From JBCCCJ01 sp039029315 (GTDB taxonomy: Bacteria > Bacteroidota > Bacteroidia > J057): a stretch of 64,000 nucleotides of DNA. Positions 16,887 through 25,327 of this stretch are shown one piece after another. The translations under genes and the position numbers were made by a program. The notes below the pieces were generated by a model. That model was given only the letters and a program-made list of their open reading frames with translations. It searched no databases and was not told the origin of the DNA. The DNA lies in the NCBI GenBank assembly GCA_039029315.1, contig JBCCGK010000049.1:1-64000 (forward strand), given 5' to 3'. Positions within the stretch are counted from its first letter, which is position 1, and each line of letters starts with the position of its first letter.

Positions 16887-18683
16887 TTAATACCGCACCT
16901 CATCCATTCTACTTCCGTCAGTATTGTCCAGATTTTCCAAAGACAATACACCACGAGGGCAAACAGCCGCACATACCCCACAACCAACACAAGAAGAGCG
17001 GACGATATTTTGTCCTCTTTGAGCATAAGCTCTCACATCGATCCCCATCTCGCAATAGGTGGAGCAGTTGCCACAAGAGATACATTGTCCCCCATTGGTC
17101 GTAATGCGGAAGCGGGATTTGAATCGCTGGACCAATCCCAAATAAGCCGCAAGTGGGCAGCCAAAGCGACACCAGACCCGATTTCCCATCAATGGATAGA
17201 AACCTGTACCGACCACACCGGCGAAAATGGCACCTATTCCGAAGCCATACCAGGAGCGAACCGTATAGCTATTCAATCCCAGGACGGTACTACTCTTCGT
17301 GAAAACCGTATATAGCGCCAGGGCAGTCATCACTACAGCAAATACCAGCACACTGTGGATTAACCAGCGTTCGATTTTCCAGGCATTGAGGGATTTGTCT
17401 GACAGTTGTCGGTAAGGATCGCCCAAGGTTTCAGCCAAGCCCCCGCAACCACATACCCAGGAACAATACCATCTTTTGCCATAAAAGTAAGTGAACAAGG
17501 GAACACCGATCAAGGTCAAGGCAATTCCCCAACCGATCATCCAGATTCCCAGATTTCCTGAAGAGAGATGATTTTGAATATTGTAATCAAAAAAGAAGGA
17601 ATAATTGAGGGGCCAGGCATTCTTCATATCCAGGGCAGGCGCATTGAGTTTGGCCAAAAGCTCCGGGATCAAAAAAGCAAAGCCTGTCTGGAAGAACATG
17701 ATAGAGGCGGTCCTGACTTGGTGATATCGACTATGCCGATATTTGCCAAACATGCGGATACCCATCACAATCACCGACAAGGTATACAGCGTCCCATACA
17801 TGAACCATCGATCCGCTGCAGCACCTTCTCCCCTCAGCCACTTGGCAATTGGGTCAAACAACACAATCCACTCTGTAATGGCATATGGCACAAAATAGAG
17901 CATAATGTAAAAGCCAATCAGAAAGGCCCCAATCAGGATGCCAATCAAGCCTCTGGAAGTCGCTGATTTGTGATAAATGCCATTGTGCTTGATCCCGGGA
18001 TGGCCATCGAAGAAAGCAGGATATACATAGATCAATCCTCCAATGGTGCCCATGACGATGATTAGAAAGAAGAAGGCATACTTGTGGTTCCAAAAAAGAC
18101 CATGTGCAGCTCCTTTGACAATGCTGAATTTTACATCGAGCATATCTCCATCTTGAACCTGGAGGTTGCGGAGATAGCCATTGATCGCATTTTGGACGCC
18201 TTGACCTGCCTGTTCCTGAAATGCGGACTCGCTGTCATAGGGGCGGTCGATAAGCCAACCCGTATAATCGGAGACAATTTGGCGCATGGATTCTGGAAGG
18301 AGTGCATTGGCTTGCTCCCGAGAGGCCTGCGTCATGGTGAAACTGCCTCCATCCTCGACCATGACTTTTGCCATATATTGTTTGAACAGCGATTCAGAGA
18401 CACCATTGTCTTGTGCAATCTGTTCATTGGTGGCATCTATGATGCGATTCAGACGAGGAATGAAGGAGAATTTTCCGCCTAAATCTTCTGCTTTCAGTTT
18501 ACTCAACTCTTCTATCAGTGGGCCAGAGAAAGGTTTAGCACCCAGACTGTTTTGCATCAGTTGTTCGATGCGTTGAAGGCTGCTCGTGTCGATGTCATAT
18601 CGGGTAGGCAGCAAGATCATGAGAAATAAGCCTAGTGCTGTGAGAAAAATCACCAGACCGATTCGTTTGATGGAAGTCATCAT
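16887..18683 (-). CDS. Polytopic membrane protein with two 4Fe-4S clusters (NosR/NapH-like)
   Basis: 598 residues from ATG 18683; a TTG 24 bases upstream is also in frame. An N-terminal helix (IGLVIFLTALGLFLMILL) precedes an extracytoplasmic domain to about residue 190, then five or six membrane helices. Conserved Cys motifs YCSWVCGCGG and WCRFGCPLAAYLG lie near the last helices, and a C-terminal bacterial ferredoxin domain carries CISCGNCSTYC and CVGCGVCAAVCP, i.e. two [4Fe-4S] clusters. This is the layout of NapH/NosR/CcoG-type electron-transfer proteins. The FAD oxidoreductase gene 46 bp upstream on the same strand suggests a two-protein electron pathway from NAD(P)H to a quinone or periplasmic acceptor (inference). 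The acceptor is not encoded nearby. Confidence 0.82.
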   Translation of the reverse strand: MMTSIKRIGLVIFLTALGLFLMILLPTRYDIDTSSLQRIEQLMQNSLGAKPFSGPLIEELSKLKAEDLGGKFSFIPRLNRIIDATNEQIAQDNGVSESLFKQYMAKVMVEDGGSFTMTQASREQANALLPESMRQIVSDYTGWLIDRPYDSESAFQEQAGQGVQNAINGYLRNLQVQDGDMLDVKFSIVKGAAHGLFWNHKYAFFFLIIVMGTIGGLIYVYPAFFDGHPGIKHNGIYHKSATSRGLIGILIGAFLIGFYIMLYFVPYAITEWIVLFDPIAKWLRGEGAAADRWFMYGTLYTLSVIVMGIRMFGKYRHSRYHQVRTASIMFFQTGFAFLIPELLAKLNAPALDMKNAWPLNYSFFFDYNIQNHLSSGNLGIWMIGWGIALTLIGVPLFTYFYGKRWYCSWVCGCGGLAETLGDPYRQLSDKSLNAWKIERWLIHSVLVFAVVMTALALYTVFTKSSTVLGLNSYTVRSWYGFGIGAIFAGVVGTGFYPLMGNRVWCRFGCPLAAYLGLVQRFKSRFRITTNGGQCISCGNCSTYCEMGIDVRAYAQRGQNIVRSSCVGCGVCAAVCPRGVLSLENLDNTDGSRMDEVRY

Positions 18684-18729
18684 ATTGTGAGAGAATGAGA
18701 AAGTCAAAAATTGGAGAAATGGAGAAAAA

Positions 18730-20241
18730 TTATGTCCAACTGATTCGTTCGAATCCCTTGGAAAAGCCCTGGTACAACAATTCTATACCCCGGACAAGGC
18801 CAACTGTCAGTACGAAGCCTCCGATGCCCCGGATAATGCTGGCGCTTGGTTGAGAAAAGGCAAGGGAGAGGCCCATGATTGCCAAAGCTACGCCAACAAG
18901 GATTCCAATACTCATCATCAAGGGGCGGACAGAGTGTTTTTCCAATTCAATTGGGGGGCGTTCTGGATTCTGCTCCTGGTAGAGACTTGCCAGTTCAGCT
19001 TCATATTGGGGGAAAAATTCAGGATCGAAATTGGCTCGACTGAGCTGCGCCAGAACGGTCTCAATATGCGCACCGGATTCAATCCACTGGACACAGACAT
19101 CTTGCCGAAACCGGATGCCCATCAGATTGAATCCCAAAATTCTCTTCTGTTCCTCTGCATAGACCAGACGAATAGATTTATGTTCGCTGGGATGTTGCCA
19201 ATACAAGTGTTTTTCCCCAGCTCTGACAGAATTGCCTACCGCTCCGTAGACCTGATACTCCATATCCATAAATTTGGCAGAATTGAACCAGGTATGCTGT
19301 TGATAGATGGTTGGATTCCCTGTCAAGGTTTTGGCAAGGACAGGTCCCATGAGTTTGCCAGTATACCAGACGGCCTCCACCCCTCTCCGTCCGGGAGCTG
19401 GATTTCGCAATTCTGCACAATCACCAATGGCATAGATATCTTTGACACTTGTCTCGAGATATTCATCTACAAAAAATCCTCTCCCAGTCTCAATCTCTGT
19501 TCCTTGAGCCAACTCCTTCCTGGCGTGCACACCGGCTGTCAATCCTACAAATTGGCAGGGGATCTCTTCTCCCTTGCTGGTGATCACCGCTCTCACTTTT
19601 CCGTTCTTGTCAGGGAGAATTTCTTTGAGCTCTGTCTGAAGTTGCAGATCTATCCCGCCGGCCCGGAAGATTTCCTGATTGATCAATTCTGATTCTTCCG
19701 GTGGCATGACGCCATTCCAAAAACTGCCCTCCCGAACCAGAAATGTCACCGGAATATGGCGAGAGTGAAACATCTCTGCCATTTCAATCCCGATCAATCC
19801 TCCTCCGACTATCACGGCACGTTCCAAACCCTCGGAGTATTTCTCCATATTGTCGAGGTCCTGCTTGCTATACATCCCCTGTACCCCTTCCAAATCCTGT
19901 CCGGGCCACCCGAATTTATTCGGTTCTGAGCCCGTTGCTAACACCAATTTGTCATAATTGAGTGAGTGGCCATCTGAGAAATGGATACGCTTATGAGCTG
20001 CTTCTAGCTGGCTGACCGTTTTCCGAACAAGATTGATCTTGTTTTTGCCCCAAAACCAGGGTTCATAGGGCTGAGTATGTTCGAACTTCATATGGCCCAT
20101 GTAGATGTACATGAGGGCAGTCCTGGACCAAAAATAATCGGTTTCTGCCGAGATGACAGTGATTTGAGCATCACTGAGCTTGCGGACGTGGCGGGCAGTG
20201 CTGATTCCGGCGATGCCATTTCCGATAATGACGATGTGCAT
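18730..20241 (-). CDS. FAD-dependent NAD(P)H oxidoreductase with C-terminal membrane helices
   Basis: 503 residues. FAD-binding GxGxxG loop at the N terminus (IVIIGNGIAGISTARHV), second dinucleotide loop (AVIVGGGLIGIEMAEMF) and the FAD motif DIYAIGDCAEL make this a class II pyridine-nucleotide-disulfide-type flavoprotein resembling the NirB N-terminal domain and NADH:rubredoxin reductases. No redox CxxC is seen. Two hydrophobic segments at the end (SIGILVGVALAIMGLSLAF and GFVLTVGLVRGIELLY) probably tether it to the membrane, which is unusual for the family and fits with the membrane ferredoxin encoded 46 bp downstream. ATG at 20241. The physiological acceptor is unknown. Confidence 0.85.
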   Translation of the reverse strand: MHIVIIGNGIAGISTARHVRKLSDAQITVISAETDYFWSRTALMYIYMGHMKFEHTQPYEPWFWGKNKINLVRKTVSQLEAAHKRIHFSDGHSLNYDKLVLATGSEPNKFGWPGQDLEGVQGMYSKQDLDNMEKYSEGLERAVIVGGGLIGIEMAEMFHSRHIPVTFLVREGSFWNGVMPPEESELINQEIFRAGGIDLQLQTELKEILPDKNGKVRAVITSKGEEIPCQFVGLTAGVHARKELAQGTEIETGRGFFVDEYLETSVKDIYAIGDCAELRNPAPGRRGVEAVWYTGKLMGPVLAKTLTGNPTIYQQHTWFNSAKFMDMEYQVYGAVGNSVRAGEKHLYWQHPSEHKSIRLVYAEEQKRILGFNLMGIRFRQDVCVQWIESGAHIETVLAQLSRANFDPEFFPQYEAELASLYQEQNPERPPIELEKHSVRPLMMSIGILVGVALAIMGLSLAFSQPSASIIRGIGGFVLTVGLVRGIELLYQGFSKGFERISWT

Positions 20242-20595
20242 AAAAACGGTTTGTGAAGATCGTATAGTAGAAGGAAATACTGATGTTTTGCTGGAGAAGG
20301 AACGTTCTTAGGCTTGGACACCAGACGTATCAAAAGACCAAGCAGAGGAAAGATAGGAAACTTTGACCACTGGGCCAATCGAGAGAGTTTTGAATGGCCC
20401 CCAAAAATCAATGTCTGTCCTGAGTCCAAAGGATACAGGTGGCACAAGTTCGAGGAATGAACTGCCAAGTCTTCGAACATTTTGGAATAAGAATAGTGGC
20501 AGCCAAATGAAATTGGAAGTACGCATAAGATATATTGGTGATTGGCTCAAAGAAAGCCATTCACCATGGTTGAATGTGTCGGATGGATTACGATT
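20242..20595. other. Intergenic region, nothing recognised
   Basis: 354 bp between the oxidoreductase start and the anmK stop. Short open frames on both strands (up to 80 codons) have no recognisable product, signal peptide or good start context. I see no RNA gene, repeat or strong terminator. It presumably carries the oxidoreductase promoter. Confidence 0.5.
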
Positions 20596-21699
20596 TTAAG
20601 AAAAAAATGAAAAACCTCCTTCCGGTGGAAGGTGGATAGATCCTGTGACGGAGGCCATTCGTGCCCCCGTGGCCTTATCCAGAATCGTCGGTTTGCCGAG
20701 CAATGTGCGGAGGCCCAGAAAGGCAAACACAATAGCTTCTTTATAATCGATCCACAAATCCGGGATAGAATCATCCAGCCTGATATTCAACTCTGCCAAT
20801 TCTTTCTCCAGACAAGCCATGAAGAAGTGATTATGTCTCCCGCCTCCCGAAGCGAACATCGTTTGACCATGTGCACCAACTGTCTTGGCAGCGGCAGCAA
20901 TTTGGCGGGCACTATGTACACAGAGGGTATGAAGTAAATCTTCTGCCGGAAGATTGGATGCTTGAAGCACAGGCAGCATTTCCCTTTCCACCCATTCCCA
21001 GCCCAGAGATTTTGGTGGAGCTGCCTGATAAAAAGGAATGGCATCCAGTTTTTGCAATAGGTCTGCATTCAATTCTCCACTTGCTGCAACCTGACCTCCC
21101 GGATCATATTCTGTGTCAGCCTCTGGAAATGCCCGGACAAAAATGTGATTGAGGATGCCATTGCAGGAAGAAATGTCAAAGGCTTTGTCTTGGTAAGCAA
21201 TATTGCTGAAGCCCCCCAGATTAAGAAACAATGTATGAGAGGGAAATAGATATTTTTCTCCAAGCGGGACGAGTGGTGCACCTTCTCCCCCAAGAGCAAC
21301 ATCCTTATTGCGAAAATTACTGACAAGGGGACAAGGAAGATAACTGACAGCAGTTTCTCCATCCCCAATCTGTGCAGTAAAGGTTTTGTTGGGCTGATGA
21401 AAGATTGTTTGACCGTGAATGGAGACAAAATCAGGAGCCACATGTTTTGCATCCATGAATGCCCGAATGGTTTTTCCTAGCCAATGCCCAAAATATACAT
21501 GGGTTTTGGCATAGGTCTCAGCAGATTGCTCCGGCAGATTGAGCAATCTTGATTTCCAGAGATCCCCAAACGGAACTTGTCCAACCTCTTTCAACTCAAA
21601 GGTGTACTGATCTCCTTCGACCTGAAAATCACAAACGGCAATGTCCAGTCCGTCCAAAGACGTACCGGACATTGTTCCTATTCCCTGATAACGTTTCAT
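20596..21699 (-). CDS. anmK: Anhydro-N-acetylmuramic acid kinase
   Basis: 367 residues from ATG 21699 (MKRYQGIGTMSGTSLDGLD). AnmK phosphorylates 1,6-anhydroMurNAc with ring opening to MurNAc-6-phosphate in peptidoglycan recycling. Marks are the N-terminal GTMSGTSLDGLD phosphate loop, SIHGQTIFHQP, QIGDGE, NLGGFSNIAY and FASGGGRHNHFF, all expected for the family. A longer frame reaching 21972 lies inside the neighbouring peptidase gene and is not credible. The start is only 4 bases after the stop of that gene. The usual partner MurQ is not in the window. Confidence 0.95.
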   Translation of the reverse strand: MKRYQGIGTMSGTSLDGLDIAVCDFQVEGDQYTFELKEVGQVPFGDLWKSRLLNLPEQSAETYAKTHVYFGHWLGKTIRAFMDAKHVAPDFVSIHGQTIFHQPNKTFTAQIGDGETAVSYLPCPLVSNFRNKDVALGGEGAPLVPLGEKYLFPSHTLFLNLGGFSNIAYQDKAFDISSCNGILNHIFVRAFPEADTEYDPGGQVAASGELNADLLQKLDAIPFYQAAPPKSLGWEWVEREMLPVLQASNLPAEDLLHTLCVHSARQIAAAAKTVGAHGQTMFASGGGRHNHFFMACLEKELAELNIRLDDSIPDLWIDYKEAIVFAFLGLRTLLGKPTILDKATGARMASVTGSIHLPPEGGFSFFS

Positions 21700-21703
21700 G
21701 TAA

Positions 21704-24700
21704 TTATTTGATGAGCACCTTTTCCCAAAGCGCACCCTGTTCAGTTCGTATTTCCAACAAATATATGCCGCTGGCCAAAGGCTGGACATGAATCTTCTCA
21801 GCCAAAACTGCCTGATGTTTGTTGGTAGCTGTTTGATGGAGCAATTGACCCTGCATATTGGACAGGCGCAGATCCACTTCTCCGGTCCATTGCCCTTCCA
21901 ATTCAATGAATAGATCTGTCTGAACAGGATTGGGATACACATGGACCTGTAACAAGTCTTGGAGATCTCCAATGGCTGTAGGACCTAAGGTAATAGCAAT
22001 GTCAAAATCAAAAACACCAATCCACCCCCCATCAGCATTTGCTACATCAAAACGAAAATGATCTGCCAAAACCGCATCTCCATTGTTGAGATAGGTGAGT
22101 TGGTTCAGGTTGATGTCCTCTTGTGTAAATGTTTGGCCAGCAAGGAGGCTCTGCCCATTCAACAAGACACCTCCATGCAAGGGAGGCTCAACCAGGGTGA
22201 AGATAAGATCAGTAGGGCCACTGACAGCATCAGTAGCTTCCAACAAAAGGGATGGGATGGTGTCTAGATGCCATTGAACTGTGGACAAGGGTTGATTCGT
22301 GATCAGTTCAGGGGTAGATCCGCCATCAGTGCAGATTTCCAACCCCCAGGCCAGTAACTCTCCACCCATAAAGTTGGCATTGTCAACAATTTTGAGCGTC
22401 CAGGTCCCTGTAGCTGGTTCTCCAATGAAACTGGATAACTCATCCTGTGGCCGAAAATACTCGCCCTGGAAAGGGGGACAATTGATCATGGATTCCCAGG
22501 AATCATCATCAAAATTCAGATGAAAGTCATTGCCTTGATTCGCACAAATGCCGGAAAACAAGATGGTTTCTGTTGAAGAAGGACTGATGAGAGAAACAGT
22601 TATTTCTTCCAGCGCATCATGTGAACCAATCAGATCGACGATTCTGATATCTGAGACATTCCCTGGAAGCGTGACCTCGAGTTCTGACAGTGCTTCTCTT
22701 GTGCTCCCAAAGACAGGAATGACTTGCGGAACATCTGCACTTGTATCTGCTAGACATTCACCCGTTTGAAGTCCATTTATAGGAAAATATGGACCATTCC
22801 CACAGACATTCTCTGCACGTGCTCTCCAGTAGTAGGTGGCCGTTGTATCCAGGGATATCTGAAGAATATATCCTGGATCTTGAAGCCCGGTTTTTGATAT
22901 AAGGGTAGTAGAGTCAAAAGCCGGGGAGGTCGCCAACTCAAATCGATAACTGGAAGCAGCGGGGTCAGCCTGCCAGCCAAATACATGACCGTAGGTCGTG
23001 CCCGCAGCACCATTTGGAGGAGAGCTTTGACTCAATATTTGTGGAAATTCATTGGAGATTTCGATATCAATAGTTTGGGGAACTCCGGGAGCACCAGAAG
23101 CAGAAGCAACAAATGTGATCTGATAGATTCCCGCTACAGCAGCACTGCTGGTAGTGATTACCAGTTCTGCGGTATCATCAACCATCATTGGTGTGGGCTG
23201 TACACTCAAATTGACTCCGGCTGGCAGTCCGGCCCCGAAGTTAAATGTGATCGGATTGTTGAATCCCAACAAGGAGGTCGATACGATCGGGATGGAGCTT
23301 TGCCCATCCTCACACACTGCCAATCTCTGGTCTCGCAAATAGATATCAAAAGAAGGAGATGTGGGAGCCTCAATCACAAAATCTTCATTCGAAATATCGA
23401 AAAACACATTGTCGTGCGCCTGAACCCTGATCCGACAAGTCTGGCTGGGGGTGTTCGGAACCATAATTGTCGAGAGTCCATTATTCGGAACATCTGAAGC
23501 CAGGACAGTTGGATAGGTCAGGCCTCCGTCCAGAGACAAGAGAAGATCAACCGTTTGGCAATTGACCGGTTGTGCATCTGTATTGGCGACATCCCACCGA
23601 ATACTTTGAGGGGTTTGGGTGAGCCAAACCATAGATGAGGTATTGGGTTCGGTAACAAGAAATGGTCCTGCTGTTTCCCACACATGCATTTCCATTTCAT
23701 CCCAATTCACACCGCCATGATTATCCCGAACGGTCAAGCGGAAGGTCATATCTCTTTGATAATTGGGCAGAATCTCTCCTCTGGTCTGCGTGTTATTGAT
23801 GATATCGGAGAGAGAAGGAAAGGTGCGGGAAGGAGTCCCGACGGGTGAAAAACTTCGAAAAAGCGGGGCATTGCCGACAGGGATATTGGGATGTCCCGCC
23901 GGTCCTAAATCAAATTGCTCCCAGCAGTATGTCAAGGCATCTCCATCAGGATCAGATCCATTGCCTATCAGTTCAAATGGAGTGGACTGAGGAATGAACA
24001 TCCCACTTGCTCCAGCTGATACAGAAGGTTCCTGATTGTTGAGTGGGATGGTGTCGCCACAATTTCGCGATTGAACGACATCGAACACAAACTGTATGGA
24101 GGCATTGTGATAATATTCATTTGGCGCAAATTGCAGGTTCTGTGGGGCACATAGTCCAGGATAACTCATGATGGTACTTCCGCTTCCAGGCTCGTAGGCA
24201 GAATTGTTCGAACGATTGTCAAAACACCCACCTGTCACGCTGTTGAAGGTATGAGGCGAACCGAGCTGATGCCCAATTTCGTGTGCGACAGTATGAAAAA
24301 ATGCTGAACCAATTGGAGGCTGTCCACCAGAGCAGCCTCTCCCTTTTACAGAGGTGCAGATGCTCATGAGAGAGGCAATACCCAATGCGCCGTCTGAGCG
24401 GCGGGTGAAAAGATGACCAATGTCAAAATTATTCAGGCCAATTCTTTGCTCAAGAAACGTATTGTTCTCGAAAAGAATTTGTGGTGACACATTCCCTGGA
24501 TCTGAGAATGGATCATCGGCATTGCTAGAGATGATCAAGGTGTCATTATTGGGGATCAATGTTAGCCGAATGGCAAAATCTCTTTCTATGACAGCATTGA
24601 CCTGGTTGAGAATGGTGACCATGGCAGACATGGCGCCATTTGTTCCCCCATGATAATTGGTATATCGAAAGTCTGCCACCAAAGCCAGTCGAAAATTCCG

Positions 24701-25300
24701 GATGAATGCACCTGTCATCCTAGCTGCAGGCTTTGTATCCTCGGAGATTGTGGCTTCTGCATTCAGGGTTCCACACCAATTTTCCAACTGTTGAGCAGAG
24801 GGAGGCAGTTCTGCTGATCGATAGGAAATATATTCTCCTGTTGTGCGAGGATTGGCTGGCTCAATGACGACCATGCCTTCTGGCCTAAAGATCATGGCAT
24901 GAAATCCCTTAGTGGTGACATCCAGGCGAACAATGTTGCCGGGAGTGTCGAGGGAACTTCCTCTATATGTCTGGATCAGGGGAAATTTTGCAGCCAGAAG
25001 ATCTGGCATGACTGGGGATTCATGAATCTGAAACCTTTCCCACCCACCATCTGGTGTTGGCAAAGATACCTCCAGGGAGTGAGTAGAGGACTGAAATTCC
25101 ATTGGAGCCTGACTCAGCAAGTGGCGCATCTCTGGAAGATTGAGAGAGAGGGCACGGTAGTTTTTTGGCTGTAAGGAAGGCTCTTTGGACAGGGAGACAG
25201 CATGCTGATCCAGATCCGTCCACAAGAGTTGTTGCCCCATCATAGGAGAGGCAACTATAAGGCATATACTAAGCCAATAGAAGCAGCTTATTCGTTTCAT
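21704..25300 (-). CDS. Secreted metzincin-type metallopeptidase with T9SS sorting domain, copy A
   Basis: 1198 residues. Signal peptide (1-22), a propeptide-like region to about 190, and a reprolysin-like catalytic domain (about 200-420) with the zinc site HEIGHQLGSPH at 340-350. Downstream are Ig/fibronectin-like segments, a proprotein-convertase P-type domain (about 860-980; PVFGSTREALSELEVTLPG...), a CSPG/cadherin-like repeat (PPLHGGVLLNGQSLLAG...), and a C-terminal T9SS type A signal beginning VHVYPNPVQTDLF and ending EKVLIK. It is expected to be exported through T9SS and either released or attached to the cell surface as a protease. Paralogue of the next gene upstream, 27 bp away, so probably co-transcribed. 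Confidence 0.9.
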   Translation of the reverse strand: MKRISCFYWLSICLIVASPMMGQQLLWTDLDQHAVSLSKEPSLQPKNYRALSLNLPEMRHLLSQAPMEFQSSTHSLEVSLPTPDGGWERFQIHESPVMPDLLAAKFPLIQTYRGSSLDTPGNIVRLDVTTKGFHAMIFRPEGMVVIEPANPRTTGEYISYRSAELPPSAQQLENWCGTLNAEATISEDTKPAARMTGAFIRNFRLALVADFRYTNYHGGTNGAMSAMVTILNQVNAVIERDFAIRLTLIPNNDTLIISSNADDPFSDPGNVSPQILFENNTFLEQRIGLNNFDIGHLFTRRSDGALGIASLMSICTSVKGRGCSGGQPPIGSAFFHTVAHEIGHQLGSPHTFNSVTGGCFDNRSNNSAYEPGSGSTIMSYPGLCAPQNLQFAPNEYYHNASIQFVFDVVQSRNCGDTIPLNNQEPSVSAGASGMFIPQSTPFELIGNGSDPDGDALTYCWEQFDLGPAGHPNIPVGNAPLFRSFSPVGTPSRTFPSLSDIINNTQTRGEILPNYQRDMTFRLTVRDNHGGVNWDEMEMHVWETAGPFLVTEPNTSSMVWLTQTPQSIRWDVANTDAQPVNCQTVDLLLSLDGGLTYPTVLASDVPNNGLSTIMVPNTPSQTCRIRVQAHDNVFFDISNEDFVIEAPTSPSFDIYLRDQRLAVCEDGQSSIPIVSTSLLGFNNPITFNFGAGLPAGVNLSVQPTPMMVDDTAELVITTSSAAVAGIYQITFVASASGAPGVPQTIDIEISNEFPQILSQSSPPNGAAGTTYGHVFGWQADPAASSYRFELATSPAFDSTTLISKTGLQDPGYILQISLDTTATYYWRARAENVCGNGPYFPINGLQTGECLADTSADVPQVIPVFGSTREALSELEVTLPGNVSDIRIVDLIGSHDALEEITVSLISPSSTETILFSGICANQGNDFHLNFDDDSWESMINCPPFQGEYFRPQDELSSFIGEPATGTWTLKIVDNANFMGGELLAWGLEICTDGGSTPELITNQPLSTVQWHLDTIPSLLLEATDAVSGPTDLIFTLVEPPLHGGVLLNGQSLLAGQTFTQEDINLNQLTYLNNGDAVLADHFRFDVANADGGWIGVFDFDIAITLGPTAIGDLQDLLQVHVYPNPVQTDLFIELEGQWTGEVDLRLSNMQGQLLHQTATNKHQAVLAEKIHVQPLASGIYLLEIRTEQGALWEKVLIK

Positions 25301-25327
25301 AGAATAGGTGTTGAACTAAGAAAAATA

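Noticed and set aside
20308..20550. 80-codon minus-strand frame in the gap before the oxidoreductase gene
   Set aside because: No recognisable product and competing frames of similar length on the other strand; a decayed gene cannot be shown.
21700..21972. 91-codon N-terminal extension of AnmK
   Set aside because: Lies inside the preceding metallopeptidase gene; the family start MKRYQGIGTMSGTSLDG is at 21699.
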